From CAZXYF01 sp964644705 (lineage in GTDB: Bacteria; Planctomycetota; Brocadiia; SM23-32), in the NCBI GenBank assembly GCA_964644705.1, contig CAZXYF010000022.1:1-25864 (forward strand): a stretch of DNA of 25,864 nucleotides. The letters run 5' to 3'. Positions 6,412 to 16,100 of this stretch are shown piece by piece. The notes beneath the pieces are model-generated. The model did no database searches. It saw only the letters and a list, made by a program, of their open reading frames with translations, and was not told the DNA's origin. How positions within the stretch are numbered: position 1 is the first letter of the stretch; every line of letters begins with the position of its first letter. A program made the position numbers and the translations under genes.

Positions 6412-9402
6412 ATGAATATGCGTTTATCTGATGTTGACGGTCACTCCCCCCTATCGGATCTTCATGGGATAATCTCTCTTACGAGCATTTTGATGGTCCT
6501 CTGCCTCTTCATCAGCACCGGGGTGCTCACTCCCCTGCAGGTCAGCGCTGCGCCTGACGACAATGCGGTATCGGAGCGCGTCCGCAAACGAAGGAGTAAA
6601 GAGGCCAAAATGAAGTGGTCCAACGCGGAAAGCTCTTACCTGACACAGAATTATGATACGGCTCGAAAACTGTATCTGGAAATTGCGAAAAATTATCCAG
6701 ACACAAACTACGGGGTGCGAGCTTTGGGACGCATCGGAGACGTTTACCTGGCGCAGGAACAATATGGGCAGGCTATTGATTTCTTTCGGCGCATGACCAC
6801 CAAATATGAGGAACTCGACCCAAAACGCCAGAAAAACGAAGATGTGCGTGAGGCCTATATCCGAACCCGCTATCAGATTGGGGCCGCCTATTACGACCAG
6901 AAGAAATATCGTCGCGTATTCGGCACACTGCGTCGATTTATCAAAGACTTCCCGGGCTCAAAATACGCCGATGTGGCCTATTTCCTGATTGGGGAAAGCC
7001 ACCTGGCCAACAAAAACTACCGTTCCGCCATTGAGGCCTTCGATTCTGTCGGCACGGCTCAAGGGAGTAAAAAGGGTAAGGAGCAGATGCCAGCGGTTTC
7101 GCCCGGCGAGATGCTTCACATGCAGGTGCAGGATCCCGATATGCGTGCCGCCGGCATGCGGGAAACACTTCAGGTGCGGGTCAAAAGTAGCTCAGGCGAT
7201 GTGGAAAAGATCTATCTCACCCCACGCGGTCTGAAAAGTTCCAAATTCGTCGGGCACATACGAACCACACTCGGTGCTCCTCTCAGCACCGCCCCCCTGG
7301 AAGATGCCTGGTCCATCGGCGTCAAACGGGAAATCGAACGCCTTGAACGTGAATCGGAGAAAACAAAACAGAAATCGATAGAACTGCGGCAGAGACGTAA
7401 AGACCTGGAGGAACGACTGAACGAAGTGGCGGCCGATGATTCACTCAGCGGCCAGGAAAGGGTCGATAAGACTAAAGAGCTGGAGGCGAAAATATCCGAC
7501 CTCGATGATAGCATCGCGGCAAGCGAACGCGTTGTGCATCAGAATCGTCAAAAAATGTACAAGATGATAGATGATGCTTACGCCACCATCGAAAAATTCC
7601 TCAAAAAGAACGTTCCCGACCACACCATCAAAGCCGCCCGGGAAAAACTGAAAAAAGCCGAAGAGGAATCCGACAAGAAAAAGGACAAAAAAAAGAAAGA
7701 GGGAAAAAGCGAACAACAGCGGATCATCGAGACCCGTGAAGCAGTTGCCAAAACCCCCACCAATAAGTCCAACTTCGAAAAGCGGAAAAAGGTGCTCGAA
7801 AAATGGACCGACGAACTCTATCACGACATAAAACATCTTGAGGTTTCAGGCAATGATACCATCACCGCCCTTTATCAGGACCAACACGTTAGCTCCGGCA
7901 GCAAACCAGAAATAAGAAAGAGTAAAGTGGGAATCGCTTCGGATGCCTATGTGGCGTTCACCGACGATAAATACAAGAGTGAAGTGCAGCAACAGGTGTA
8001 TGGCTCCCCCACCTTCGTGAAAGTCGAAGACCCGGATCGAGATATTAGTGACAAGCGCGACACCCTCAAGGTGGTTTTGAGTGTCGTGGACAAAAAAAGC
8101 GAAGAAGAAAAAGAAGGTCAAGAAGGCGAAGAAGGAGAAGAAACTGAAGAGGAGGGGCAAGAAGAAGAGGAGGAACAGCAGGACGTCGGCCAGCGACATG
8201 GCGGCCACACAGGATACATAGAGGGCTACGTGGCCAGGGAAGAGCGCGAAATAAAAAAGGTCAAGACCGAGGACGGGAAAGTCGAGAAGAAGGTAGTTGA
8301 TGCCGAAGAGGAAAAGCCGCCGCCGCTCGTGCCGGAGGGGGCGCCCCACGCCAAAGTCAAGCTCAAAGAAACCGAGAAACACAGCGGTGTGTTTGTGACC
8401 GTACAGAAGAGCACGGCCGGCGGAATTAAAGTTGGTGATAAACGTCTTGCAGTGGGGCCCGCTCAGCTACTGCGTGCCGCATACGATGACGAAAAGAACA
8501 TTTCCCGTCGTAAGCCATGGGTGGTCTGGGCCGCCGTCAGCTTCGTGCCCAGCAGTGAAGCGCGAACGGCCTCCCCCGAGATGGAAGACGCTCCACTCAC
8601 GCGCCAGGCCAAGCTGGAAAAAGGCGTCTCGGAAGGAAAACTGGCTCAGATCTACGAGGAACTTGGTCTGAACAAAATGGCCCAGTCCTACTATGAAAGT
8701 GCACTTCAGACCTGCGCTCAGGTAGCCGAAGCCGAAGGTCTGACCACACTCGGTCAACGGGCCACACAGGCCATCTGGCGCCTGTATTTCAAAAAGGGTG
8801 AGCCGGAGAAAGCGATTAAAGCCTGTGAACAAATCGTGCAAAAGTTCCCGGAATCCGATCTCGTGTCAAAAGCCTACCTGACCATGGGCGAAGCCCTGAT
8901 GCAGCAGGCGGAAGACGTCGAGGGGGAAGGCGAAGAAGCCGAGAAGGAGCGATCGGGCTACGCCAGCCGCGCCATTCGTCCGCTACAGAGACTTCAGAAG
9001 ACCGATGCCGACAAAGACAGCAAAGCGAAAGCGCTGTATAACATCGGAAAAGCATTGTATATGACCGGTCAAGACGGATCCCAGGAACTGGAAAAAGTTG
9101 TGAAGAAATATCCTGATACAATATACGCGCCCAAAGCCCTCGCATTATCGGGTCGCAAAGCTTACCAGAACGGCGACTTTACCAGCGCACACGAATACTT
9201 CACCCGGGTAGTAATGACCTATCCCAATGCCGAGAACATCGCCGAAGTAATGTTCCTGCGGGCTAATTCACTCGTAAAACAGGGGAATTACTCCGATGCC
9301 ATGCAGGCCTATACGGAACTGCTGGAAAACTATCCCGGCTCAACCTATGCCAAAAAGGCTCAGAAGATCAAATCGGCCATCCGCAAGAAAATGGGTGGAT
9401 GA
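6412..9402 (+). CDS. Secreted TPR protein with two interrupted Ig-like modules (996 aa)
   Basis: This begins with an export signal (long N-region, hydrophobic core 20-38, likely cleavage after VSA at 46), and a GAGGTG ribosome site supports the ATG. Residues 65-215 are tetratricopeptide repeats of the BamD/YbgF flavour (for example LYLEIAKNYPDTNYGVRAL). A beta module follows (229-288, with QVQDPD), broken by a long coiled coil (about 303-425, very Lys/Glu-rich) and apparently completed by NDTITALYQD (481-490). A second module (533-695) is broken by a Glu-rich run (563-588) and ends in HSGVF and AAYDDEKN. TPRs resume at 740-990. The order TPR, beta modules, TPR matches the giant gene two places downstream, so the two are probably paralogues. 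No catalytic motif is visible; a periplasmic or surface scaffold role is inferred. Confidence 0.8.
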   Translation: MNMRLSDVDGHSPLSDLHGIISLTSILMVLCLFISTGVLTPLQVSAAPDDNAVSERVRKRRSKEAKMKWSNAESSYLTQNYDTARKLYLEIAKNYPDTNYGVRALGRIGDVYLAQEQYGQAIDFFRRMTTKYEELDPKRQKNEDVREAYIRTRYQIGAAYYDQKKYRRVFGTLRRFIKDFPGSKYADVAYFLIGESHLANKNYRSAIEAFDSVGTAQGSKKGKEQMPAVSPGEMLHMQVQDPDMRAAGMRETLQVRVKSSSGDVEKIYLTPRGLKSSKFVGHIRTTLGAPLSTAPLEDAWSIGVKREIERLERESEKTKQKSIELRQRRKDLEERLNEVAADDSLSGQERVDKTKELEAKISDLDDSIAASERVVHQNRQKMYKMIDDAYATIEKFLKKNVPDHTIKAAREKLKKAEEESDKKKDKKKKEGKSEQQRIIETREAVAKTPTNKSNFEKRKKVLEKWTDELYHDIKHLEVSGNDTITALYQDQHVSSGSKPEIRKSKVGIASDAYVAFTDDKYKSEVQQQVYGSPTFVKVEDPDRDISDKRDTLKVVLSVVDKKSEEEKEGQEGEEGEETEEEGQEEEEEQQDVGQRHGGHTGYIEGYVAREEREIKKVKTEDGKVEKKVVDAEEEKPPPLVPEGAPHAKVKLKETEKHSGVFVTVQKSTAGGIKVGDKRLAVGPAQLLRAAYDDEKNISRRKPWVVWAAVSFVPSSEARTASPEMEDAPLTRQAKLEKGVSEGKLAQIYEELGLNKMAQSYYESALQTCAQVAEAEGLTTLGQRATQAIWRLYFKKGEPEKAIKACEQIVQKFPESDLVSKAYLTMGEALMQQAEDVEGEGEEAEKERSGYASRAIRPLQRLQKTDADKDSKAKALYNIGKALYMTGQDGSQELEKVVKKYPDTIYAPKALALSGRKAYQNGDFTSAHEYFTRVVMTYPNAENIAEVMFLRANSLVKQGNYSDAMQAYTELLENYPGSTYAKKAQKIKSAIRKKMGG

Positions 9403-9547
9403 AAACCCCGGTTTTTCTTGTATGTTCAATCTGCGCCTGCCGGGAATCATGTACTCTGTCATTTACCTCCCGACAGCTCGCGGGCGGAGGCCTGTAATAA
9501 CCGTATTGGATACGACAGTACTCGCGTCATTTATTGGAGACATTTGA

Positions 9548-12500
9548 ATGTTCACCAGAACCGCCAGCCGCTTTCTCACAACCTGCCTGTTGTCCGTTAT
9601 CATAGTATCAACGTCGTTCGCTGCTGACCTCAAGACCACCATGCAGGATGTGCGGAAGGTTCTCAAAAAGGACGCTTCTGCCAAAACGCTTGAGAAGAAC
9701 AGTAAAAAGTTGCGGGATGCGCTTAAAAAACATCCGGAAGCGAACGAGCGTCCCCGGGCCCAGTTGTTGCTGGCGCGACTTCGAGCTGAGCTGGGCGAAT
9801 TTCATCAGGCCGCGAGCATACTGGAACGGCTCCGGGAAGAGAAACCGGAAAACCTCTCCATGCACGACGTCAACACCCCTCTGGTACATGCTCTGATCGG
9901 AAAAGGGGAGTACCTCCGCGCGGTGGAGATCACCAATTTGCTGCTTAAAGACAAAGATTATAAGGATGCCCCCCGGCGACCGGAACTTATCCACGCCGTT
10001 GCCTACGTTCAGGAAAGCATTCTGGGAAACGTCCAGGACGCCGCTGAGCTTTACGCCCGCCTGCTCGAAGATCATCCGGATTCAGACCTCACGCCAAAAG
10101 CCGCCATACGGGCGGGTTACCTGCAGGAACGCAAAGTCGGAAACACCAAAAAGGCCGTGCAAACTTACCTGACTGTGGCGATGAATTATCCCGACTTTGA
10201 GGGGGTACCGGCGCTGAATCCTGGCGTATATTCTGGCTGGAGAGCCGGGTGGCGAGCACTCAATCTGGCAGGAGTGGCGCACAATAAACCCCGGTATGAC
10301 CGCGGGCTCGCTGATTTTGAGTGGCAGAATAAGATTGCCGAAAAGTTGGTCAAAAAGTTCCCGGAAAAGGCCGAACGAATTTACACCTTTATGATGAACT
10401 CCGCGCTGCTGGAGTACGGCCGCCGCCGCTTTCCAAATGATGGCGACGGAAAAAAGCAGGACATAAAAAAGGGACTGAAATGGGCGCGTAAAGCCCTGAA
10501 AGCCAACCCGAATAATGCCGAGGCATTGCGAACCCTGGCCCTGCACGCCAAAAAGAACCGCCAGAAATACGTTGCCCAATACATCGGGAACGATGCTATC
10601 AAGCGAAGTCAGGTTGCCGACCTTGCCGATTCCATTAACAGTATGGATACCATTCAGAAGGCACTCGAGCAGCGGCCGGGTAACGTGCACCTTCTCCATC
10701 GGGCCCTCACACTCGCCCTGAAGTCCAACAAGTCGTCGGAGGCAAAGAAATATGCAAATAAACTCTCCGGGGCGGATGCCGTCACGCGGGGTGAATTGGA
10801 TCTCATCGGGGAAGGGACATTGCGCTACGGCAAACAGTCCGGGGACCTCAACATGCTTCTCAAACTCGCCGATACCCCCAGATATCCCTGGAACGTGCGA
10901 GAGAAGGCCCTGCGCGCCTCAGTTCCCCTGCTCGCCAAAGCGGGAAAGAGCGACCGCATGATTGAAAAACTCCGTCAGTACATTGACACATATTCATATA
11001 TGTACGTGGATAAAAATTCGGACACTTACAGTAACGTCGTCACCCTCTGGCAAACAGCCACCAAGGCCTATGACAGCGGCAAAGAGGCGTTTGAGGCGCT
11101 CAGAAAACTGAACAAATCTGACCTGTTCAAAAACGGCGTTGCCCTGCACGAAACGCTCCGGTGGGAGCTTGGGCGCCTGGCCTTCAATATGGGTAGAAAA
11201 GATATGGCCAGCCGTTACTTCGACCGGCATTACTCAAATGACGATCTGGCCGCCGACTGCTGGATACATTATTTTCAGGCCGCCCAGGAGAATAACGCCG
11301 TCCTGACGCAACTCAAACTTGCTGCTGAGGTGAGCGACCTGTTCACTACTGGCCGCTGGAAAGACGCCAAAAAGAAATATGTGGATGGAGTCCTCCAGCG
11401 GAAGGAAGAAGCCGCCGACATGTCCGCCGATCAGCAGGCCCTGGTGAAAATCCTTCGTAAAGATATTCAGGGGGCCGACATCGGTACCTTGAGAGAGGAC
11501 TACAACACATTTCTGTCAAAACATGAGAAAAGCGCGCAGGCCCCCTGGGTCCTGATCCATGTGACCGAGATGCTGCGCAACACGGCCGGGAAAAAACGAC
11601 TGCCGGCGTTTGGAAAGTGGTTGATGGGGTGGAGCAGTAAAATTGACTCATCCTACTGGAAGAGTCGAGTACTGGTGATGGCCGGCGAACTCTACTCAGA
11701 AGGTGGTGATCAACCTACCCTTCCCAACATCCGGAAATGGTCCGCAATCGGACCGTTCCCCGCCGGCAACAAGGGGCTCGCACAAAACCCCGTTGATCCC
11801 GGCAAACAACCCGATCTCAGTGCAAGTATGCAACCAGCCGGCGCAGACAAAAAGCTCGCATGGCAGGAAATATCGACCACACCCGATGGGCTCCTCGATT
11901 TTGCTCCACACTTCATGCCGAAGGATCGCGGGGTCGCCTGCGCGGTAACTTTTGTCAAATCGCCGGAGCAGCAGAAAGCTCAGCTTTACACCGGCATGGC
12001 GGGGCCAGCGAAAATATGGCTCAATGGCAACAGACTCCTCTCCGTCTCCTCCCCTGTTCAGCCGTATGAACCTAACGCGTATGTCAGGGAAATCACTTTG
12101 AAGAAGGGGATCAATCGTATCCAGGTAACGAGTCTGCAGAACAAAGACGCACTCAAATGGGGCGTGAATGTGCGATTGGCCGACCTGAAGAAACCGGTGA
12201 AGGCCTCCCCCACCCCGAAAAGCAAAAACACCCAATCGGTCAGCGCGAGTCCTTCAGCTGAACGACAGATGAAAAGCGCCTTCCGGCAGGCCTCCGCACT
12301 GGCCAGCGGGCTCCGCAAGAAAAAGCTTCTCCTCCGACCATTTGAGGCACTGGCCAGCTGGGGTCGTCATACTGAAGCTCGAGCCGGCTACCGTCATCTT
12401 ATAGCCCGGTGCGGCGCTATGGCGCAGGAAAAACTGGCGATGAGCTACAGGGGGTGGAACGACCCTGACACGAAAAACGATGACCCATATGTGAGTCGGA

Positions 12501-13060
12501 AACGATTTCTCACCGAAATCACAACGTACCTGCAGGATTACCGTCCGGGCGATCGATATCGTCTTCTTAACAATTTCCTTCCATACGCCAAAGATCATAT
12601 TGAAGAGGCGTTCACTCTGACTGATGCCTACCTGCAACAGCATCCGGGGGACTGGCCGCTTATTCAAGCCCTCTGGGACCATGTTGGCGGCAGCTCCGAA
12701 GCTCGGCAGGCGGGCGTTGAGCAGACACTCGGTCTCGTCAATAAGTATCCGGGCTCGCCGTGGATCATCAACGTTGCTCTCAAGCAGTTCAATACCAATA
12801 ATCCGGAACTCCTCAAGCGACGATATGAGGCGACAAAGCTCACCAAACACAAACTCGAGTGGCTTGACCACTGGTATAAACAGGCGGGCCGATCGGTGAT
12901 GAAAAAGGTAAAAGAGCTGGAGAAAAAACGTCGCAAATACGTCAACCGGGCCGATAAACTCAAAAAGGAGGCTCGCGAAGCCACAAAGGACGCGCAACAA
13001 CTCCTTCGTGAAGCAAAATCTTTTGAACGAAAGATCGAGAACGCGCAACAAAATAAGTAA
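9548..13060 (+). CDS. Secreted TPR protein with embedded galactose-binding-like domain (1170 aa)
   Basis: A clean signal peptide opens the protein (hydrophobic core 10-20, likely cleavage SFA/AD after residue 25). GGAG upstream of the ATG supports the start. Residues 45-700 are mostly helical TPR-type repeats (for example AAELYARLLEDHPDSDLTPK at 165-184). Residues 727-880 form a beta-rich domain with the hallmarks of planctomycete-type jelly-roll modules: WSAIGPFP (731-738), IWLNGNRL (823-830), the LKKGINRIQV strand (851-860) and a closing WGVNVRL. A Ser/Pro/Lys-rich linker (882-905), another helical repeat region (905-1110) and a basic C-terminal coiled coil (1112-1168) follow. It lies 145 nt after the preceding TPR gene. 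That gap has only a short A/T-rich hairpin at the stop codon. The ligand is unknown; an envelope scaffold or binding role is inferred. Confidence 0.8.
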   Translation: MFTRTASRFLTTCLLSVIIVSTSFAADLKTTMQDVRKVLKKDASAKTLEKNSKKLRDALKKHPEANERPRAQLLLARLRAELGEFHQAASILERLREEKPENLSMHDVNTPLVHALIGKGEYLRAVEITNLLLKDKDYKDAPRRPELIHAVAYVQESILGNVQDAAELYARLLEDHPDSDLTPKAAIRAGYLQERKVGNTKKAVQTYLTVAMNYPDFEGVPALNPGVYSGWRAGWRALNLAGVAHNKPRYDRGLADFEWQNKIAEKLVKKFPEKAERIYTFMMNSALLEYGRRRFPNDGDGKKQDIKKGLKWARKALKANPNNAEALRTLALHAKKNRQKYVAQYIGNDAIKRSQVADLADSINSMDTIQKALEQRPGNVHLLHRALTLALKSNKSSEAKKYANKLSGADAVTRGELDLIGEGTLRYGKQSGDLNMLLKLADTPRYPWNVREKALRASVPLLAKAGKSDRMIEKLRQYIDTYSYMYVDKNSDTYSNVVTLWQTATKAYDSGKEAFEALRKLNKSDLFKNGVALHETLRWELGRLAFNMGRKDMASRYFDRHYSNDDLAADCWIHYFQAAQENNAVLTQLKLAAEVSDLFTTGRWKDAKKKYVDGVLQRKEEAADMSADQQALVKILRKDIQGADIGTLREDYNTFLSKHEKSAQAPWVLIHVTEMLRNTAGKKRLPAFGKWLMGWSSKIDSSYWKSRVLVMAGELYSEGGDQPTLPNIRKWSAIGPFPAGNKGLAQNPVDPGKQPDLSASMQPAGADKKLAWQEISTTPDGLLDFAPHFMPKDRGVACAVTFVKSPEQQKAQLYTGMAGPAKIWLNGNRLLSVSSPVQPYEPNAYVREITLKKGINRIQVTSLQNKDALKWGVNVRLADLKKPVKASPTPKSKNTQSVSASPSAERQMKSAFRQASALASGLRKKKLLLRPFEALASWGRHTEARAGYRHLIARCGAMAQEKLAMSYRGWNDPDTKNDDPYVSRKRFLTEITTYLQDYRPGDRYRLLNNFLPYAKDHIEEAFTLTDAYLQQHPGDWPLIQALWDHVGGSSEARQAGVEQTLGLVNKYPGSPWIINVALKQFNTNNPELLKRRYEATKLTKHKLEWLDHWYKQAGRSVMKKVKELEKKRRKYVNRADKLKKEAREATKDAQQLLREAKSFERKIENAQQNK

Positions 13061-13108
13061 GCACCCCGTTCACAGATACAAACCATGTCATCATCCAGGA
13101 TTACAACG

Positions 13109-13131
13109 CCGAATACTTCGGAATTTGGAGG
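13109..13131 (+). promoter_or_regulatory. Hairpin and strong ribosome binding site before the giant gene
   Basis: CCGAA-TAC-TTCGG (13109-13121) forms a small perfect hairpin, followed by GGAGG (13127-13131) seven nt before the ATG at 13139. This decides the start: the upstream in-frame ATG at 13085 would place both the hairpin and the ribosome site inside coding sequence and add 18 residues before the signal peptide. Confidence 0.65.
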
Positions 13132-13138
13132 AAAAGGA

Positions 13139-16100
13139 ATGCTGAAAGTCAAATGGGATCGTTTTCTTGCAATTGCCATCGTCGCCCTGTTGTCAACCAC
13201 AGCTGGCTTCGCGGCCGACTCAAATCAGGTGCAGGATTGGGAACAGGAGGCCAAAGAACTCCGTGAGAAGGCCAAGAAAAAACAGGAAGAGGCCAAAAGG
13301 AAGAAGAATATGGCCAAAAAGCTGCGCAAGGCCGCCGAAAATTATGCCTCACAGGCGAAGGATGCCCAGAAAAAGGTCGGAGAAGCCCGCCAGAAGTGGG
13401 TTAAGAACTTCAAGAAAGCGATCAAAGGCGAGCTTCCCGATACCACGCCCAAAGTTTCTGATCTCCGGAAAATGATCCGGATTGATCGCCAGCAGGCGGA
13501 ACAATTGATGCAGAACAACGATCTGAAGAAACTGCATGGCAACTTTAAAGAGTGGTATAACCTGGGGAAAGACTTTCAGCGCTGGGGGAATCACGATTCG
13601 GCAATCCAGGCCTACCAGAAAGCTCTGACCAAAGGCGGCGGACGCTCCGTTGAATATGCCGATATCTGCCTCCGTTGGGCCAAATCGGAACGGAAAACGG
13701 GCAATCCGGCAGAAGCAGCCAAACCGCTCAACATCCTCCTTCGTCGCTTCGGTGATATACGCTCCTACGGGGTTCAAGCACAGAAAAGACTTTGCGACAT
13801 CTACTACCCCGACGGCGAACAGGGGAACCGGAAGAAATACATGGCGGAAGTCCACCGTTTTCTGCGCCGCTATCCGGATCAATCAGAAGCCAACGTGGAG
13901 CTGAAACGGATGCAGCAACTGGCCGAGGAAACCGGGGACATCACTGGTGTAATCCAGAGTCTGGACCGAGAAATCCAACAGGCCAAGAGCGAACATGAGC
14001 GGGAAGAGCTGAGCATAGCCCGAGCGAAAACGCTGTACGGAGCAAAACGCTACAAAGACGCCCTCCGAACACTCTCGCAGTTCCCACCTTCCAACACCGA
14101 GGCCGCGATTCTTCGTGCGCGGTGCGCTTGGAAACTGCTGGATTACTATGCGGCGCTTGAATACCTGAAACATGCTCGGGAAACTGCCAATTACGGTAAA
14201 AGCCCCGCCACCACTCCCCCACTGGATTTCCTGCTCTCAATGAGCCAGTTCAAAAGCAGCCAGCACGAATACGGCGAAGCATACGACCTGCTGGATCACG
14301 CCAGGGATCTGTTGGGAGCATCCCTTACAGAGGAACAAAAGGTCAAACTCAAAATTGCCCGGATCGATGTGATGATTGCCCAGGGCGACACCAACAGTGC
14401 TCTCCCGTTGATTAAAGAACTCCAGACCGAGTACCAGGGCGAAAGTCCCTATTGGATTGGTGAGGTTGAACTGGCCAAAATTGACTTCCTGCGCGAACGG
14501 TATGATGAGGCGCTAAAACGCCTGAAACAAGTAGCCAAACTGAAGGATCCGAGCAGTTCCCCACGCGCTCTTTTCTGGATCGGAAAAATACAGCTGCAAA
14601 GGGAAGAATCCGATAAGGCCATTAAAACGTTCCGGAATCTGTGGAGCCGGTATGGCGCCAATGATCTCATTATCCAGGCGGTGTATCTGATCGGTAAGAT
14701 GTATCGGGAAAAAGGGGAATTTGTGGGAGCCATCAGACTGTTCGAGTCCGTCGGCTTGATGCGTGCCGCCCACCGAACAAAAGTTGTTCCCGGAGAGGAA
14801 GTTGCACTCAAGGTTAACGATCCAGACTATGCCGTTGGAACAGGACGAGATCGGATGAACGTTGAAGTGACCACCACCTCCGGCGATACCGAAAACGTCA
14901 GTCTCAAACTGAACCCGGTCAGCAACGGTCTCTATGCCGGCGCCATTCGGACCAAAATGGCCAAACCCGAACCCGACAGTGGCACGCTTGAAGTTCTCGG
15001 CGATGATGTAATCACCGTTCGTTATCTGGATCGTTTCGGGGCCATGGAAGTCCAATATCAGGGCAGCGAAGTCGATATGAGCCAGGACCAGGCGCGCCCG
15101 GACACCAACATCAGCACGCATCCCGGCACCAAGCTCTTCAGCGATGGAAAAGTGAAAAACCTGTCCCGTCTGGCCGATAAGAACACAGAAGAACCCTGCC
15201 AGGGCTTCCTGGATCCGCAGAAGAACGATTCGTACACCATCGGAATGCGTTTCCTGGTGAAACACAGGCTCAAACGTGTTCGCATCCACACGGGCGAAAA
15301 AGCCCCTCGTAAAATCCGCATTGAGACCCTGAAATTGGGTGATGCCGAAAAGAAGCCAGAGAATCAGGAGTGGGTGACCCGCAAAAAGGTGGATGATCTC
15401 CGCGGGAAAGGATGGCACGAATATAAATTCCCGCCGACCGAGTCGCGGGGAATTCGTATCCGTGTTCTCGATCATCGACGGGCACGCGGATGGCGCCATA
15501 TCAACGAACTGGAAGTGATCGAAGGTGCTCCCGAACTGTCATGGCAGGAAGCGGACATCAAGGTTGAAGAAGCCACTGAAAAAACCTTTGAACTCCTCGT
15601 TGTCGGTGATGGGAACCTTCGCCTCAGCTCCACGGGATTTGAAGAGGAATCGGAGGAAGGCGAAGAATCCGACCTCAAAAAATGGCTGGGAACGCTTCCG
15701 GAGGAAACGAAAGAGGAAGAAAACGCTCTGGATATCGACGTGAGCCGTCGAGAGCCCGGCGTGATCACTCCCGGCAACACTGCGTTTGCCCAGCTGACAG
15801 ATATGGACCTGAACGTCAGCCCGAAAATTGACACTCCCACAGTGGAAGCAATCGCTTACGAGACCACTGAGGAGGGGGAAAAGAAGGACATACTGGACAC
15901 CTGCCCCGTTGAACTCCGCGAGACCGGCCCACAAACAGGCGTGTTCCGTGCTCTTGTAAAAACGCAACCGGCCGGTCCCACCGCCACAGCCAGCGATACC
16001 GCCGAGGGCTATACCCCCGGTGCGGCGATCAACCGCGACGCTTCCGCTGATTCCTGCTGGCAGGGAACACCCGACAACGCTCCTGGCAAATGGATCAAGA

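Noticed and set aside
9402..9415. AAAAC/GTTTT hairpin at the stop codon of the 996-aa gene as a terminator
   Set aside because: Only five mostly A-T pairs and no real T-run; the next gene follows in the same operon without a convincing promoter.
9511..9540. TTGGAT and TTTATT, 18 nt apart, as an internal promoter for the 1170-aa gene
   Set aside because: Both boxes match the consensus poorly.
12254..13051. 265-codon minus-strand frame
   Set aside because: It is antisense to the 1170-aa TPR gene and has the Phe/Leu-rich composition typical of the reverse of Lys/Glu-rich coding sequence.
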